This document shows positions 1 through 13,480 of a stretch of DNA of 64,000 nt, one piece after another; position 1 is the stretch's first letter; every line of letters starts with the position of its first letter. The stretch lies in the NCBI GenBank assembly GCA_029224185.1, contig CM055190.1:17134015-17198014 (forward strand). The letters are read 5' to 3'. The notes under the pieces are model-generated. The model saw nothing but the letters and a program-made list of their open reading frames with translations. It was not told the origin of the DNA and made no database searches. Source of the DNA: Karalla daura. Lineage: Eukaryota > Chordata > Actinopteri > Chaetodontiformes > Leiognathidae. The position numbers and the translations under genes are program-made.

Positions 1-3000
1 GCGAAATTAGTCTGACAGTTACTTTGTAACGGTGCTATTAAGTCCATGCGGGGAAAAAAATACAAAAGGTATTGAACTGATTAAAGTGTTACCCTTTTTT
101 TCTACTCCCTGGGAGGATCAAACATAGAAGTTCAGCCAGCTTCTTTTACGGCTGCCATAAAAGTGTCCCTTCCTGCACAGACATGATGTGAGAGCTGGAG
201 AAGCTCAATCTCTCTTATTGTTTGAAGATTACAGTATCTTTATGTGCATGCTCCAAATGTGCCTGTGCAGTAACAGAGCTGTGGCCCTAATATTGAAATA
301 GCCACTAGCTTTTGAACCGGCTGTCTGGAAATTCTGGTCCAGTACTTTCCATGTTGGCATTAGTTAGATTCAGTCTCTTATGCATCATTTTCAAAGCAGG
401 ACATTGTTTGACATGATTAGGGAACAGCACAAGAATAGTTAGACAACAAAGGACTATTCTAGTCAATCCCAGTCAGTCCAGTCTATTCTCATTATTTTTT
501 TCATGCAAGAGGATAGTATGTTCATATTGAAAAGTTATCCTTAAGAGAGTAAAATCCAATCATAAAGTTGTCACAGTTCACAAAACTGTGCTGGGCTGCT
601 TTATGAGATGACGCCACAAATACCGAATCTGTCTGTTATTGCAAGTGACATTGTCATTATGCACTGACACAGCATCCCTGCTCTAGTGGGGCATAAAAAT
701 GTCCTACTAAACCAGCAACATAAACACGCTGATAAATTACATTTATATGCCATCAAGCTGCGACATTTGCTGACACCAAAAATGTTTCTCCAGATCTGCC
801 GAGGCGATGGTTCTCATTATCCAGCAGAGGAGTGAGCGGGGCTGGGTTGTTAATGAAAAATACACAGACAGTGACCTTTGTAAAAGTCCCCCTGCAAATG
901 ACAAACTCCAGTCAGGGTGCAGTGAATGCTGGAAACAGACTGGGCCTTGCTGCTCAAGATACACCGGAGTAACTCAACATTTTATCCATCCAGATCCTCA
1001 GGTTGTCGTGTCGGATGGATCTTGACAAGGCCAGTGAGGTCACAGTGGTCGCTAACTCCTGTCTCCATTCCAGAAATCACAGCTGCAGGAGGACAAAAAC
1101 CTCAGGCCTGAGCTCTGCCCAGGCACTGGGGGAGTTGGAACAAGTCGAAAGACTATGGTTTAACTCCACAAAAGAGTGTGGAGGAATTTCTATAATGGCT
1201 AATGTCTTAATTAGCCCATAAGAAATAATAGAGGCCAGGACTGAAACAGCCCGCCAAATCATGACAAAATGGCAGTAACGGTTCACTTGGATTCCTAAAA
1301 ACATGCAACTCATTAAGCACTGGGGTAACAGGCTAATTTCCTATTTTGCAGACAAGGTTTATAGGGCAAAATCAAATGCAATATTTTATTAAACATAGGT
1401 GTGTCCAGCAGACAGCACATAAAAATGATATTTTGTTTCCTTTTATGTATCCAGATATGCAAGCTAGTGTTCTTGCGGTATTATTGTACAACTGTAAAGG
1501 CGCATTGAGAAACAATTAGAGGATTTACTGCCAAGTATCAAATTAAACCGCCTGTGACCTCCGGGTTCACACAGTCATTTTCATAAATCCTTGCTCGGAC
1601 TGATTTATTGAAAGACCTTAAGATGGGTTACCAGACGAACTGTGAATTTGCTGAGTTGATGATGGCACTGTGTTTTTTTTATACCACAGTCTATTTGGCT
1701 CCTTTGGAGCTTAGCTGATCACTGCTGATGAAAGGTCGGCGTAATGACAGTTGCTCTACGAGATGCAATCAGCCCTGGGACCATTAATGTGGGAGTAATC
1801 ATCCTCTGTAGTGGTAAAAGATGCTCACGGCAATACTTACCCGACTGTGCAAAAGCATTGTTGTGGAGGCAGTCAGCTTGGGTGGAGCGCAACCAGATCC
1901 TAATAATTTAGATAGTGTTGATGTGTTGTCAATCCAACACAATAGCTTACATTTCCTTTTGAATGTTCTCTGTGCTGGTTTTATCGATTCAGTGCATCTG
2001 GAGCACCAGTTTTCAGATCTGTGCTGACCAGGTCCGTACGCCTCTGAGGATTTTGAGAAATGTTTCAGCACTTTGTTTGAGTTGTTCTTTGCTCCGTGGC
2101 AGGTGCCCTTTCTCACGCTCTCACTGAGACCATATGGGCCCGTCCAGCCTCAGCCTCAGCCTCCGCCTGCTGCAAGCGCGCCGCCTGCCAAGGCCCTGTC
2201 ACACCTGAGTACAGAAGATCAAAGAGCCCTGCAGTGCTACAACCACAAAGCTGCTGCACGTGCCAAACTTCCTTCTCTGCTCCACTTCCTTTGCTTTCAG
2301 CTCATGTGTTTCCAAGGTTGACCACTAATCCTCCATTTATGTGCATGAACTCACTGGAGTGACAGCTTCGGAAACTCTAAGCCATGTTGTAGTGTCTTTT
2401 GCACTGCTTCCCTCCTTGGTTTGTTCAACTTTTGGTCTCCATGTCTGTTTGTTTGTATTTGTTTGTTTGTTTCAGCTTAACTGTGAAAAGCCACATTGAG
2501 AGAAAAGGAACACGAAGACAAGGCTTCTGCAAACTTGCTCGGCCAAACCGTAACCAGTAAGGCATAATTGTCGTTGGGGTTTCCACTTGTAAAACAATGG
2601 CTTTGGCCAGCAATGGAGGCAGATTTTCAGACCAGGCGGCTGAAGAGGAGAGTGTTTTCTGTTCACTGCTGAATTAAAACTCCAAATTGGGACTGTCATT
2701 AGAAAATTCCACAGGGACTGCTAACGATGTAAAACGCTGACTCAGACCAAAGCAAGAGAAACCTCTGGGGCAAATAAATATTCTAGATGCAGCCATGTAT
2801 CTGAGCAACAAACAAACAAACAGATTAAAAACATCACCATCTGATTAAACAGGAGAGGGAAAGCTATTGATTATCACTTGGCCTGTGGAGTTTTTTTAAA
2901 TTGTGTCTACCACTTAACGCAACAGACTCTGGCGCGAGGAAGGCCATCAAGATTAAGTTCATGTTTTCTGCAGCTCAGTCGTCATCCAGAAAGCAATGTT

Positions 3001-5941
3001 TAAGTGATCGTATTGACTTCTGCAGATGCACTCAATCAAAGTTAACTTTTTTGTAGCTGTGAGTGATTTGGAAAGAATCACCACGGGTCCCTTCAATGCT
3101 CTGAGCCACATTTATTTCCATTTGGAAATCCATCCTTGTCCGTTTACGTCAAGTGAAAAGTAGTTTTGGCTTTTCTGCTGCTGCAAGCCATTCAAACAAA
3201 AAATATCAGTCATTCACATTAAAGTTGGAAACATTTAGTATTGAGGATACTATATTTATATCCAATGCTTCCTTAAGGTTTACACTAGAAATTTAAGATT
3301 ATTTTCATGAAACTGGAGAAGTCAAAATGCAGTAAAGTTTCTGGCAGCGGTTTAGCTCTGAAAAAATACCATTGACCCCGAAAAAGGGTGTCTTGGTGGA
3401 CAGCACTGTCTCTTTACAGCCTGTCTGTGTAGAGTTTGCATGTTCACCTTGTGTCTCAGTGGGTTTCCACCAGGTATTCCAGTACAATCCAAAACTGTGC
3501 ATGTTTAAGCTGATTGAAGGATCCCAGTTGCCCCTTGGACAGTGACAGCGAATGTATCTATGAAATGGAGACCTCCAGGAAGTATTCCCTAGTTTCACCC
3601 TCGTCTGCAGGAGATATGCTCCTGCAGATGCCTGTGACATTGCAGCAAATTCGAAAGGATATCCAGAACAATCTGAGATAATCTCAGTGATTTCACGAGA
3701 TACTACTTTTTCAGACTATACAAAGCTCCCTTCACATCCACAGAAGACACAACAATTTTAAAAGCAGAGCATGGTGAATAAACCAACATACCAAGGTGTC
3801 AGGACTCTACCTCCTCCACACTCAAACATGAAGGAAATTATGCCAGATCTGCATTCTGACTAAGGACAGACGCTGCTCTATTTTATGATCAACAACTTAT
3901 TTTGTTTTGTAGGAAGAAATGTTGCCCAGATGTTTGGAAGAAATGAAGTATATCATAAAAGCCAAACATATTAATTGCTATTATAGACAATGGCAGCAGT
4001 GTTTATGGAACTGCGTAACAGAGAAATACTGTAATTATACTGATAATTTACTAATCATCCCATGTAAAATGTGGAAACCATGACAGAGCTCACTCAGTCT
4101 GTGCCCAATATTTTGTATCAGATGCAGCTGTGTGCCTTGAATAAAGTCTATAATTCGCTGAAAAAAAATCTCTTCCTCGCATAGCTGATATTCACTGTAC
4201 CATTACTGAGACGCAAGCAAGGCCACGCTTTTATTTTATGATGCAGATGTTTATCAGAAATAAGTCACCGCTCCTTGGCACCAAAAAGCAGCGCTATGAT
4301 GTACCGGCATTATTGTCTGACTGCCAGATGCAGTGGTCTCATTTTAATGTTTTCATGACAACTGTTAAATCTCCGCGAAGCCACAGCGTTAGCATATCCC
4401 CAAGGTCAGATGCAGACCACCGCTCCGGAGTTTTCCGTAAAGAGTCGCATTCAAGATGTTGCAGCTCCATCCTGAAATAAGATATCTGGCATTAAGATGA
4501 AATGATGCCTGTCCTTGATGGATAGATGTCTTTGGAAAGAAATGACTACAAAGAAAACATAAAGCGTACGTGCGATGATAGCAGGCAATTTTACTTGGAT
4601 TTAAAAAATAACACCAGGTTCTTGATCGTAACACTGAAGATAAGGTTCGATAGATGTGTGAAGTAAGTCTTGTGTTTAAAGGAGTGTTGAGTTAAAAGCA
4701 AAAAATATATGTATTATTCCCTCTACGTGACCTTGCTTTGAAAAGTAATAGAGCCCAGGTTAAGAGTCTGTATATTTCCCACTGATTTACAACTTATCAC
4801 TTCAGGACTTCAAAGAATATTTCTTCAACGCCTTTGAAAAATAACTGAAAAGCAGCATGGCCATATTTTCAAGCCTTTATTGGCAAACTATACCAGGCAC
4901 ATTGATTCAAATGATGTACTATAAATCTGTTAGATGGAGGAATTCATCCAAGAATTCAAGAACATATCAATACCACCACAAACCTGGCCGACAGAGAGGA
5001 TCTATAAAACCTTGTGATACAACCAATGGGGAGAGCGAGATGAAGGTTTGTAGTGTCTTCATTAAACTTCTCTGAGTTCTTGAAGACATGGAGCAAACAG
5101 GATTAAATGTCTCCCATTCAGTAATTTGAGGTCCCATAATTCAGTGTTTTGAGAGTGTATTTTAAATTCTATAAAATGGAAAGGACCCTAAAAAGCAGGA
5201 ATTTTGGAACAGGGTTTTACGAGGGATTATTACATTTTATACAAACAATGTTCACATACATTGCAAAACTCAAACCACAAGCTGCTCTTGAAAGGATGAG
5301 TGTCGCCATGGGAAAATTTGAGAGCTGTTTTCCAACAACACTTGTGTAAATGTTAACTGTGAACAACAACATTTGCAAGCTTACATGCAAAAAACGAGAA
5401 AAGAAAAACATTTTGAAGAATACTAACCAACAGTTGTGAAGCTGGGGATATTCACAGATAGAATTTTATCTAAAAAAAAAGACATTTCCTATGTTTCTGA
5501 CTTTCTAGACTGTGCAGGTTGTCACATGAGCTGTGACCGGCGTGGGATGTGATGTACCAATAACAATCAGAGTGTTAGGGGTCATTTAGGGAGTAGTGAC
5601 AACATGCCACTCACAAAATCATCTCTAGTCTCTCTAATGTAAAAATTAACCATCCCCTTTATGCCGACCACAGCGGATTTGAGAGTGGCTGGGCTACACG
5701 GTTGTGCAATGCTTCCTTCATAATTCAATAAGGATCGGTTTCACTACAGAGAGGTCTGCAGCCAGGGAAGGGAAATCTTTAGAGCAGCACATGAAGTGCA
5801 AATGTTGAAGCTCACCGAAAGTTTTCGATTTTAGTTGTCATGCGCTCCGTGTTAGACTTGGGTTGAGAGCGTTTGGTCCATCGCCTAATGTTTTCATGTT
5901 GGCACTCGCCTTCTTCTTGCCCGAATGGGTGCCAGATGTCT

Positions 5942-5946
<5 letters not shown>
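1..5946. other. Noncoding upstream flank, part A
   Basis: No exon, RNA gene or transposon recognised. Open frames are short (at most 111 codons), lie on both strands, and look like nothing known. A TTTG-rich stretch lies near 2446-2472. The interval 1280-1640 is AT-rich, free of simple repeats and dense in short TAAT/ATTA motifs, so it may be conserved regulatory sequence, but I have no alignment. The rest is ordinary AT-rich fish noncoding DNA. Confidence 0.6.
1280..1640. promoter_or_regulatory. Possible conserved noncoding element
   Basis: This is repeat-free, AT-rich sequence with evenly mixed composition and several ATTA/TAAT cores (for example near 1384-1395 and 1516-1548). It resembles developmental enhancers near irx genes in texture only. 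There is no direct evidence of conservation or activity. Confidence 0.2.

Positions 5947-6006
<60 letters not shown>
5947..6006. repeat. (CT)30 microsatellite
   Basis: An uninterrupted CT dinucleotide run of about 60 bases, followed by a short T run. It creates a spurious Arg-Glu repeat frame on the opposite strand. No coding role is seen. Confidence 0.98.
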
Positions 6007-6010
<4 letters not shown>

Positions 6011-7613
6011 ATTTGGAGCTCAAGACCTGAGGCTCGGTGACGCGGCGGGCCCTTGAGCTTCTCCAAAAACCACCAGCAATGTACTTGCAAACTGGCACCA
6101 TTTAATGAGTCACACAATTGCTTCAAAGTGAAATTACACCCATTTAAACCTGTCGTACACATCACCCAAAGAGACGCAGAAAAAAAGTGTCTACCTTCAA
6201 TTTATAGCCGAATGAAAACCGCAAAGACAAAAGTGGGACATGTGCAAGTTATTATGGATACACTCCATTCTCAGTGATGAGAGCAGCATGTATAAGAAAG
6301 GGAGGGAGAGGGAGGGGTGGCATAATCTCTGCCCGGCATATTTGTATGATACCAGACTTTGAAATGGAAAAATCAAAGGAAAGCTTTTTAGAACAAAATG
6401 TGAACTTTTCTTGCCGTCTCTTCATAACCCTGCCTGGTATGTAATCATCATTTCAGCTGTTGTTTCAGGCCGTCTAAGACTCTGCTCTCGATTACTATAT
6501 CACAGGTGATCACAGGAAAGTCAGGAGACATGCTCGGTGAATAAAAGCAGCCCGTGAAAGTACAGTCTGAGCTGCTGACAGAGTACAAAGAGGGCAGATT
6601 GTTTTGGCATGTAAAGCCTATGCTCACATATATGTGAATATGGGGCTATAAAGCCCTAATACAACACTTGGGAGTTATAGAAAGAGCTGGTGTATGAACT
6701 ATAGTTAGAGGCAGAGGGCCACCATGTCCCAACAGCTGTCCACAGCTGTGTGGGTGGCTGGAACAGTGGCCGCAGCACCCACACTGACGCTGTGTGAGCC
6801 AGAAAACAGAAATACACAGCAACAACACTGTCAATATCCAATTTGCTTTGGTGTGTGTGCAGTGGCGGGCGTAGTAACCAGTGTCAAAGACACGTCCCAG
6901 AGGAGGACAACATGCCACGCAAATTTCTATTATTACCAACTGCAATGCTAACATGGGAAAGGACTGGCTGGTACAAGGGAACCAATAAAATGATTTATTA
7001 AAGAAGAAAACGCACTAAAAATAAAACACTGAGGAGTTGGAGGTGTGCCATCTGTAGCCACAATATAATTTTGCTGCCCCTCTCGACAAAGCACACCACC
7101 CTAAAACGATACTTTTATGTTCGCAGCAAGTCCACTTCAGTGGAAACTGACCATGTGGCTCCTTTTTCTCGACAAAGGGAACAGTCTAATAAATGTGCTG
7201 CTATGCTTTTGATATGACGTCTGACTTCCTGATTCTTGCCGCGCTCTCATGTCAAGCAGCTGGCCAAATGAGATGACTTTAGGGCCGTAGCTGGCCCTTA
7301 ATTCTTTCCATCCTGGTTCTGGCGACCGCATCATCCTGGAGCAGAGAAGGAAGAAGAAGAATAGAATGAGCAAGAGGAAGTAACACCTGGTTCCCCAGAG
7401 CCCCGTAGAGGCCCTGTGGATAGCGATAGCACATGCAGTGCCACTCCAAGTGGCCTGGGGCGGCGCTCAGCTGCAACATGAAAGATGCTGAAGTACAATA
7501 GCAGAACAACCAGCTGAGCCAATGATCTGAGGAAAGAGGCACTTAACAATGACATTTCAACATCTAGGTGAGAGATGGGGCAACATGGGGAAGTGGCTCC
7601 ACATCTGCATGTA

Positions 7614-7652
7614 TGTGTGTGTGCGTGTGTGTGTGTGTGTGGGGCGGGGGGG
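7614..7652. repeat. Imperfect (GT)n with adjoining G run
   Basis: GT dinucleotides broken by one GC, followed by a G-rich stretch. Typical fish microsatellite. Confidence 0.95.
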
Positions 7653-7842
7653 TGTAGGAGTTATAAGCTAAAGAGTGTGTTTTAATTGTGCAGTGGGACC
7701 AGCAGGGTGAAATCAGGTAAACTGTCACTGATAAATCTTTGTGTCCCTTCCATGTGTGTTACAGACAGCCCATCTTTCTCTGGCTGTTGCTGTCAAACTA
7801 TAAGGCGTGAGAGGAAAAGTCCAGCCAACACATTCTCGAAAA

Positions 7843-7868
7843 CACGCACACACGCACACACACACACA
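7843..7868. repeat. Imperfect (CA)n microsatellite
   Basis: CA dinucleotides interrupted by CG steps. Confidence 0.95.
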
Positions 7869-8224
7869 AGCACATACATGACAAGCGATTTGAAATATTG
7901 ATGGTGGTACCATCACACATATGCACTCGCACACACACATGTGAGCATATGCTGGTCTTGGCGCATCGACTTCACAGGCCCGTGTTCCTCTCCCACTGTG
8001 TTTAAAGTGGAACCACAAAGGGTTGTGGCCCCCGTCTGCACATCTGGAGGCGCTGCTGCAGAAGGCCGCGCTCCCCTCTCTCCTCCACCTCCTCTGCCTC
8101 CTTCACAGTCCTCATCATCCTCAGCCCCATTATAAATCCCATCTCACTGTGTCCGTAATTATTCCACACATGCTTATGCAACAAAGCAGTAGCCAAGCCA
8201 AATGACAAACAGACCAGAGCTATA

Positions 8225-8560
8225 AATTAAGACTTATTCCTTACTTTAATGGCTTGCACTCTCATAATGTTTGCCACTAATTCTGTGCTGCGAAAAGTGG
8301 CAACAGTGCACTTTTCTTCCCCGTGCATCACTCTTATTAACACTGCGTATCCAAGCAACAAAGCAAATATCCCTTGTGTTGACATTGCAAAAAAAACATT
8401 TCTTTCCCCTTAGTTAATCATTTTCTGTACAGCGATAAAAATGATCCAAAGGCTTTAAAGACACAGTTATTCATGCAGCATTGTTATGATTACTGTCGTG
8501 AATCTTCATGCACAAATAACCAAAATCCCCCAACTCACTTAAAGTCTAATGTTAAGAAAA
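8225..8560. promoter_or_regulatory. Possible conserved noncoding element
   Basis: AT-rich, repeat-free stretch with motifs such as TTAATCATT (about 8415) and several TAAT/ATTA cores. The enhancer reading is inference only. Confidence 0.2.
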
Positions 8561-9599
8561 CCTGCCAACAGAAAAATAAAAGACATTTCTTTGGGTAAGT
8601 GGCGCTATAAATCCATATCAAGTGTCAAGCATTTCTCAATTATGTCCAATTACAGAGCACCACATAAATCCCCCAAATCTCTCCATTATACCAGCTCTGT
8701 TCATGTCATGACATACGCACGCTGCCGTAATAGAGAATTTCCCTAGTCGAGCAAGCAGTTTCTGACCCTTGTCGCCTCGCAACCTAAGAAGAAAAAAACA
8801 CTCAGACCACTTGACAGTCTCCAGCAGTTTACCTCTTTATTACACGGGGCCTGACATGCGAGAGAGCAGAATGAATGAGAGCAGAGCAGAGGAGCGCTTC
8901 CTCAGCCCGAGGCGTGTCACTCAGCCGTGCCCAGCACTCACTTAATCAAGCAGGCATGTGGCATGGTGTGGCAACTGCCTGGGTGCATAAGTACATGTCT
9001 TGTGGTTTACGCTGGTTTAAGACGGGACGGATGTGGCACGAGTGGCAGGCTGTCTCAACTTGTTCCCGGTATGTTTGTTTTGACAGTCAGCGAAGACCCC
9101 ACGGCCCAGCCCTCCTCCCCGCCAAGGCTGATCTGAAAACAAAATACATTCGTTTTTTTTGGAGACAGAAATAGAAGCCACATTATCCCTCCAATATGGA
9201 AAGCTATCGCCCAGAGAAAAATATAAGAAGTCATTTAATTTGCTTTTAGTTTTTTCTTCTTTTATCCTCATGCCTTCCGGCACACAGGCAGTTCAGCCCA
9301 GTGTGCCATATGTATGAGCATTAATCAAATGTCCATGGGCCTTTGCCTTTAGTGCCCAATTCACAATATAACAAATGTTCCTCTGAGCAGCACATCTGTA
9401 GAGGATGTCAAGAAAAGGACTTTGAAATGTACACCAATGCCAACACTCTGTAGACAAGAAAAGGGGGCTTTGAAACAGCTCCCACTGGAGGTACTCGCTG
9501 AAAGGAAGACCAGCGGGGGTATTGAAAAGATGTCCGTTTCCCCCAACTTTTTCTATATGTAAATCCACGCTCCCTGCGGGTTCCATTTCTCAGTGAGGT

Positions 9600-9790
9600 A
9601 TCTATATATGGAGCCACTTTATTACCGACAAATCCTCTTTAATGTTCTCGGCGAGGAAGAACAGCTGGAGCGGAGATAAAAATGAGGAAGCAATCTGCAC
9701 CAGCTGTTGAAGTATTAATACAAAAATTAACTACTGTGTGTTGGTTAATTGCTTTCTGCTTAATGTGCTTTCAAAAGCCTTGATTCCTCT
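9600..9790. promoter_or_regulatory. Possible conserved noncoding element rich in homeodomain cores
   Basis: Contains closely spaced TTAAT, TTAACTA and TTAATTG cores (about 9713-9765) in repeat-free sequence. It looks like a constrained homeodomain-bound element, but constraint has not been tested. Confidence 0.28.
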
Positions 9791-10539
9791 TTTCTGTTAC
9801 ACAATCGCAACTGCGGCGGGATATCAAGAGGCCTGTGAAATTAAAGATTCCATTTAAAGGAGCAGCTCTTCCTCCCCCCTCCTCAATTCTTCTCACGGCT
9901 CAGCGGTCATAATGGACTCATGTGTTGAATAACCAAAATGGTCACATTAGACACCTGCTACTGTGGTCTTGGTAGACGCAGATAGGGAACTCTTTTAGGC
10001 TGCAGCGAACACAAGTGCTGCTCATCCGTCAAGAGCCCGTGCAAACATTTCCATAAGTAAGACTGTAAGTTTATCACGCTCGGCTCAGTCCCGCTGCAGC
10101 AATCACACGCCTACACAATCGGCTGAGTGACGACGAGCCGTTTCAAACTGCACAGCTGGTATATGAGCTTTAACTGCTGCGCGTTTTATTTGCGTTATTA
10201 TCTGTTGCCACCTCACTCCTCAGATCCACGCTGACTGAGGCCACATGGAAGCAGTTAAGAACGACGTGTCCCTTTACAGAAAACAAAGGGGGATTTTTTT
10301 TCTCCCTCCCCTCCTCTTAAAGGAGTCACAGTTCTCCTCCTCCGGGGCCCATACATGCACGGGTCGTGTCTCCAGCACATTTAATTCCATGCTGTAAAAC
10401 CATTAATCAGATCCAGATGAAGTGGGAAGAATTCTTAGACATTATGTTTTTATGGATAATTTGAGGTTATTTATTCAGGATAAATAAGAAAATAATGAGC
10501 ACTAGCGAAGCTGGGCTGAGGACACTCCAAAGCACTAAT

Positions 10540-10672
<133 letters not shown>

Positions 10673-11624
10673 CACCACAAGCTTGACACCAAAATTGTTT
10701 CCATTGTTGTCCATTAGATGGCTTACTTGTACTACAAACTCGCAGCATATTGGGGGCTCATAGTTCACGTTGAGGCCACGGTAGACATCTTCCAGGAAAA
10801 CAATGCTGGATGAGAGTGCTGTATGACACACAAGAGGTCAGAGCGAGGACTGCCACTCCAGATCCACTGCCAAGAAGACCAGGAGGGGGTGGGGGGTGCA
10901 TGCCAATTTGACACATATTACTACTGTGTAAAATATGAAATAATCAATAGAAAAGTAGCTTTTGGCAATGTTTATTTCCCCGATTATCCAAACTCTAAAA
11001 AAAACTAAACTGAGAGTATGTTAGTGTTTTATCACACACATACACTCAGTTATACCCACCCTGTGACACACATCAAACTGTGTACGCTGTTTTATGTTCA
11101 ACCTAGAATGATGATTAAAAAGGAGGAGTCATAACCCTATGCAGAGGACTGCCCTCCTCCTCTCTGCTTTGATATTTTATGTGTTGTGAACATGGAGTCT
11201 GTATCTCTGTTCCAGTGGCAGCACCTCAAACTGTCATTAAAGCGCATGTCCTCAGGTGGAAAATGACTTCTGTGGGGGAGCTTCTCCAATGATAACATGG
11301 ATTTGCTCTAAAATACGTTGCTTTTCTCAGAGCATCATGAATAAGTAAACGTTGATGAAAACCTTTTGCATTTTCACTATCGTTCCTAATGCCTTTGCTT
11401 TTAAGATGCACATTGAGGCATGCATAAAACATCCTCTTTCCCCCCTCACCGGAGCCGCAATGAATGATGGAGGAAACTCGTGCGCACACAAACCCTCTTC
11501 ACGGCAAAAAGAAAACAGATGAACAAACAAAACATTTAAGTCTAAATGTGTCCTAGGCCCAACGCCGAGGCCTAAAATTACATGTCTCTCCCGTTTCATT
11601 TAGCTGAGTGTTTCTGTATGAATT

Positions 11625-11880
11625 GCATTGGCGTCACTGGAGTTTACTTTGCTTGAATGAACTTCATGTGATCTTTTAATTCATCCAATTGTCGCTGTTG
11701 CCCTGGAAAACAGGGCTGTAATTTTGGCCCCGGCATTGATAAGTTTTTCACTTAGCATTGAGAGGATTAAATCAATTATGTTGATTCTGTATTTACTGCT
11801 TGCATGCCCACAGTCGTTTGTAATTAGCTTATTGCTTTTGATCTGATGTAATGTGATGAAATAGCTGGAAGCAGCTCTGG
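11625..11880. promoter_or_regulatory. Strong candidate conserved noncoding element
   Basis: About 250 bases with no simple repeats. It carries dense homeodomain-type cores, including ATTAAATCAATTATG (about 11766-11780) and GTAATTAGC (about 11819-11827), and has a bulk composition distinct from its flanks. This is the most enhancer-like block upstream of fto by eye. Conservation and activity are inferred. Confidence 0.35.
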
Positions 11881-12511
11881 GAGCCCGTTTGGCTGGAGCT
11901 ACAGGGTGGGCGCCACTTCTAGGCCCCCACTGAAGCCCATCCGATTGTCCAGGCCTGGGAGAGATGAGGGAGGGGGGTGAGGGACCAGGGCGACTCGCGT
12001 GAGCAGCCGCGGACAGAGAGGCAAGGGGATCGGTGTCAAAGAGGAGGGAGGGACCACCCGCCGAGATGGCAGCATCCTCCAAACCTCATTACCCTCAGAG
12101 GCCTTTGCTTCACATGCATGTGTAATTACACCCCACCCCGCCCTGCCCCACCTCCCCCGAAAGCTCCCACAACACCTGATACCTGCAGGTACAGCGCCAC
12201 AGGGGGGCCTTTACAATGACAGGGCTCCAGGGCCCGAGGCCCCGCTTAGAGTAACCAGCACTCAACTCGGGCCACCCACATCAATCAAAGACCCTGTAAC
12301 ACATAGACTGATCGTCTGTTTTGAAGAGAAAGAGCTGTTTATTCACGGGGAGAGCTAATTGTTCTACCTAGCCACTGTTCTGCATCCAAGGCTGCACTAC
12401 AAAGCACAAAGGATGTGGGATTGGATATGAAATAGTCCAATATATTTGGAACGGACTGAAGGATTCAATCTTCCCTGACAGTTTTAAGGACAAGGAATCC
12501 CTCTCAAGTTA

Positions 12512-12547
12512 ATTCTGTCAACCGTCTGGTAAACAGACGGACAGAAT
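12512..12547. repeat. Inverted repeat, 14-bp stem with 3-nt bulge
   Basis: Left arm ATTCTGT (12512-12518), bulge CAA, CCGTCTG (12522-12528), loop GTAAA, CAGACGG (12534-12540), ACAGAAT (12541-12547). All 14 stem pairs are Watson-Crick. No flanking gene is seen, and the stem is too short for a normal microRNA precursor. Confidence 0.9.
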
Positions 12548-13269
12548 CCTTGGCTTGACTAATACAAGAATGAGCTGGACCTCAGTGAAATGCAGAGTTT
12601 CAAGCGTTGCCCATCTTTCTTCAAAGGGGAACAGCTCCAACCTGACTTCCATTCAAATTACCCCAACAGAACCCCTCCCAAAGCGCCCCACTGCAACCCC
12701 CTTTCTTTTCGTCTCCCAAACTGGTGAAACAGACTCATGGCACACTGCAGACTGTTCTGTTTATGAAAGAGGTCAGGGTGCCACATATGGCCAGCGCGTT
12801 AAAATACACACGGCTCCTGCCGTGGCTGCTAAAAATGTATTGCGGCTGTCTGTACACGCAGGAATAAAATAAACTCTGAATGTTTCAGCAAGCAGTGCTG
12901 AGAATTTAATGATTGAGTATTTGAAACTATGGTCAGATTCGTACGTGAAAAAAGCAGAAAAAAAAGCACACGTCTTTTAAAGTCCAGAGATATTGGGTTG
13001 GACGTCAGCAATATACAGAGACTTGTTTGACTTGGCAGGAGGGGATGCACAGATTTGCCTGGGATAAGTGTGTGTCACACGCCATCTGAGAGGAGCACAG
13101 GGCCACAGTAAGCCATAGGAAACTCGCGGTGAAACTAAACACATGCAATGACAGCCACAGGCGGTCAATGTGTGCCAAGGAGTCTTAGCTCCCAAAAGAC
13201 TGGCCCAAGGGGAGTGAGAGCAGTGCTACTGATAAGTGGAATAAAGGGCAAAAAATATGAATACCTTCC

Positions 13270-13480
13270 CCTTCAAAGCAAATCATTATGTGCCACTACA
13301 TTCTGATTATTTTCAGTGTGATTCTGCTGCTTATTTCTTTTGGCTGTGCAGAGCTCGTCTCTGGCTCTGTAACAGATTTGCGGCTCCGTGTTTCACCTCT
13401 CCAGCAAATAGACTCTTTGCTTAATAAGACAGAGGTTGGAAATTAGACTGTAGATTGTGTGGGCATTAAGAGCAATGGGT
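13270..13480. promoter_or_regulatory. Possible conserved noncoding element
   Basis: Repeat-free, AT-rich stretch with ATTATTTTC, TTAATAAG and GGAAATTAG-type motifs. Judged enhancer-like by texture only. Confidence 0.2.

Larger units (their letters stand above)
6007..10539. other. Noncoding upstream flank, part B
   Basis: No exon recognised. It contains an imperfect GT tract with an adjoining G run (about 7614-7652), an imperfect CA tract (7843-7868), and conserved-looking AT-rich blocks at 8225-8560 and 9600-9790. Open frames are short and inconsistent. Confidence 0.6.

Noticed and set aside
5812..6165. Minus-strand frame with Arg-Glu repeats
   Set aside because: Artefact of the CT microsatellite.
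11681..12082. 133-codon minus-strand frame
   Set aside because: Overlaps an enhancer-like noncoding block and a GC-rich stretch; composition changes abruptly mid-frame and no similarity is seen.
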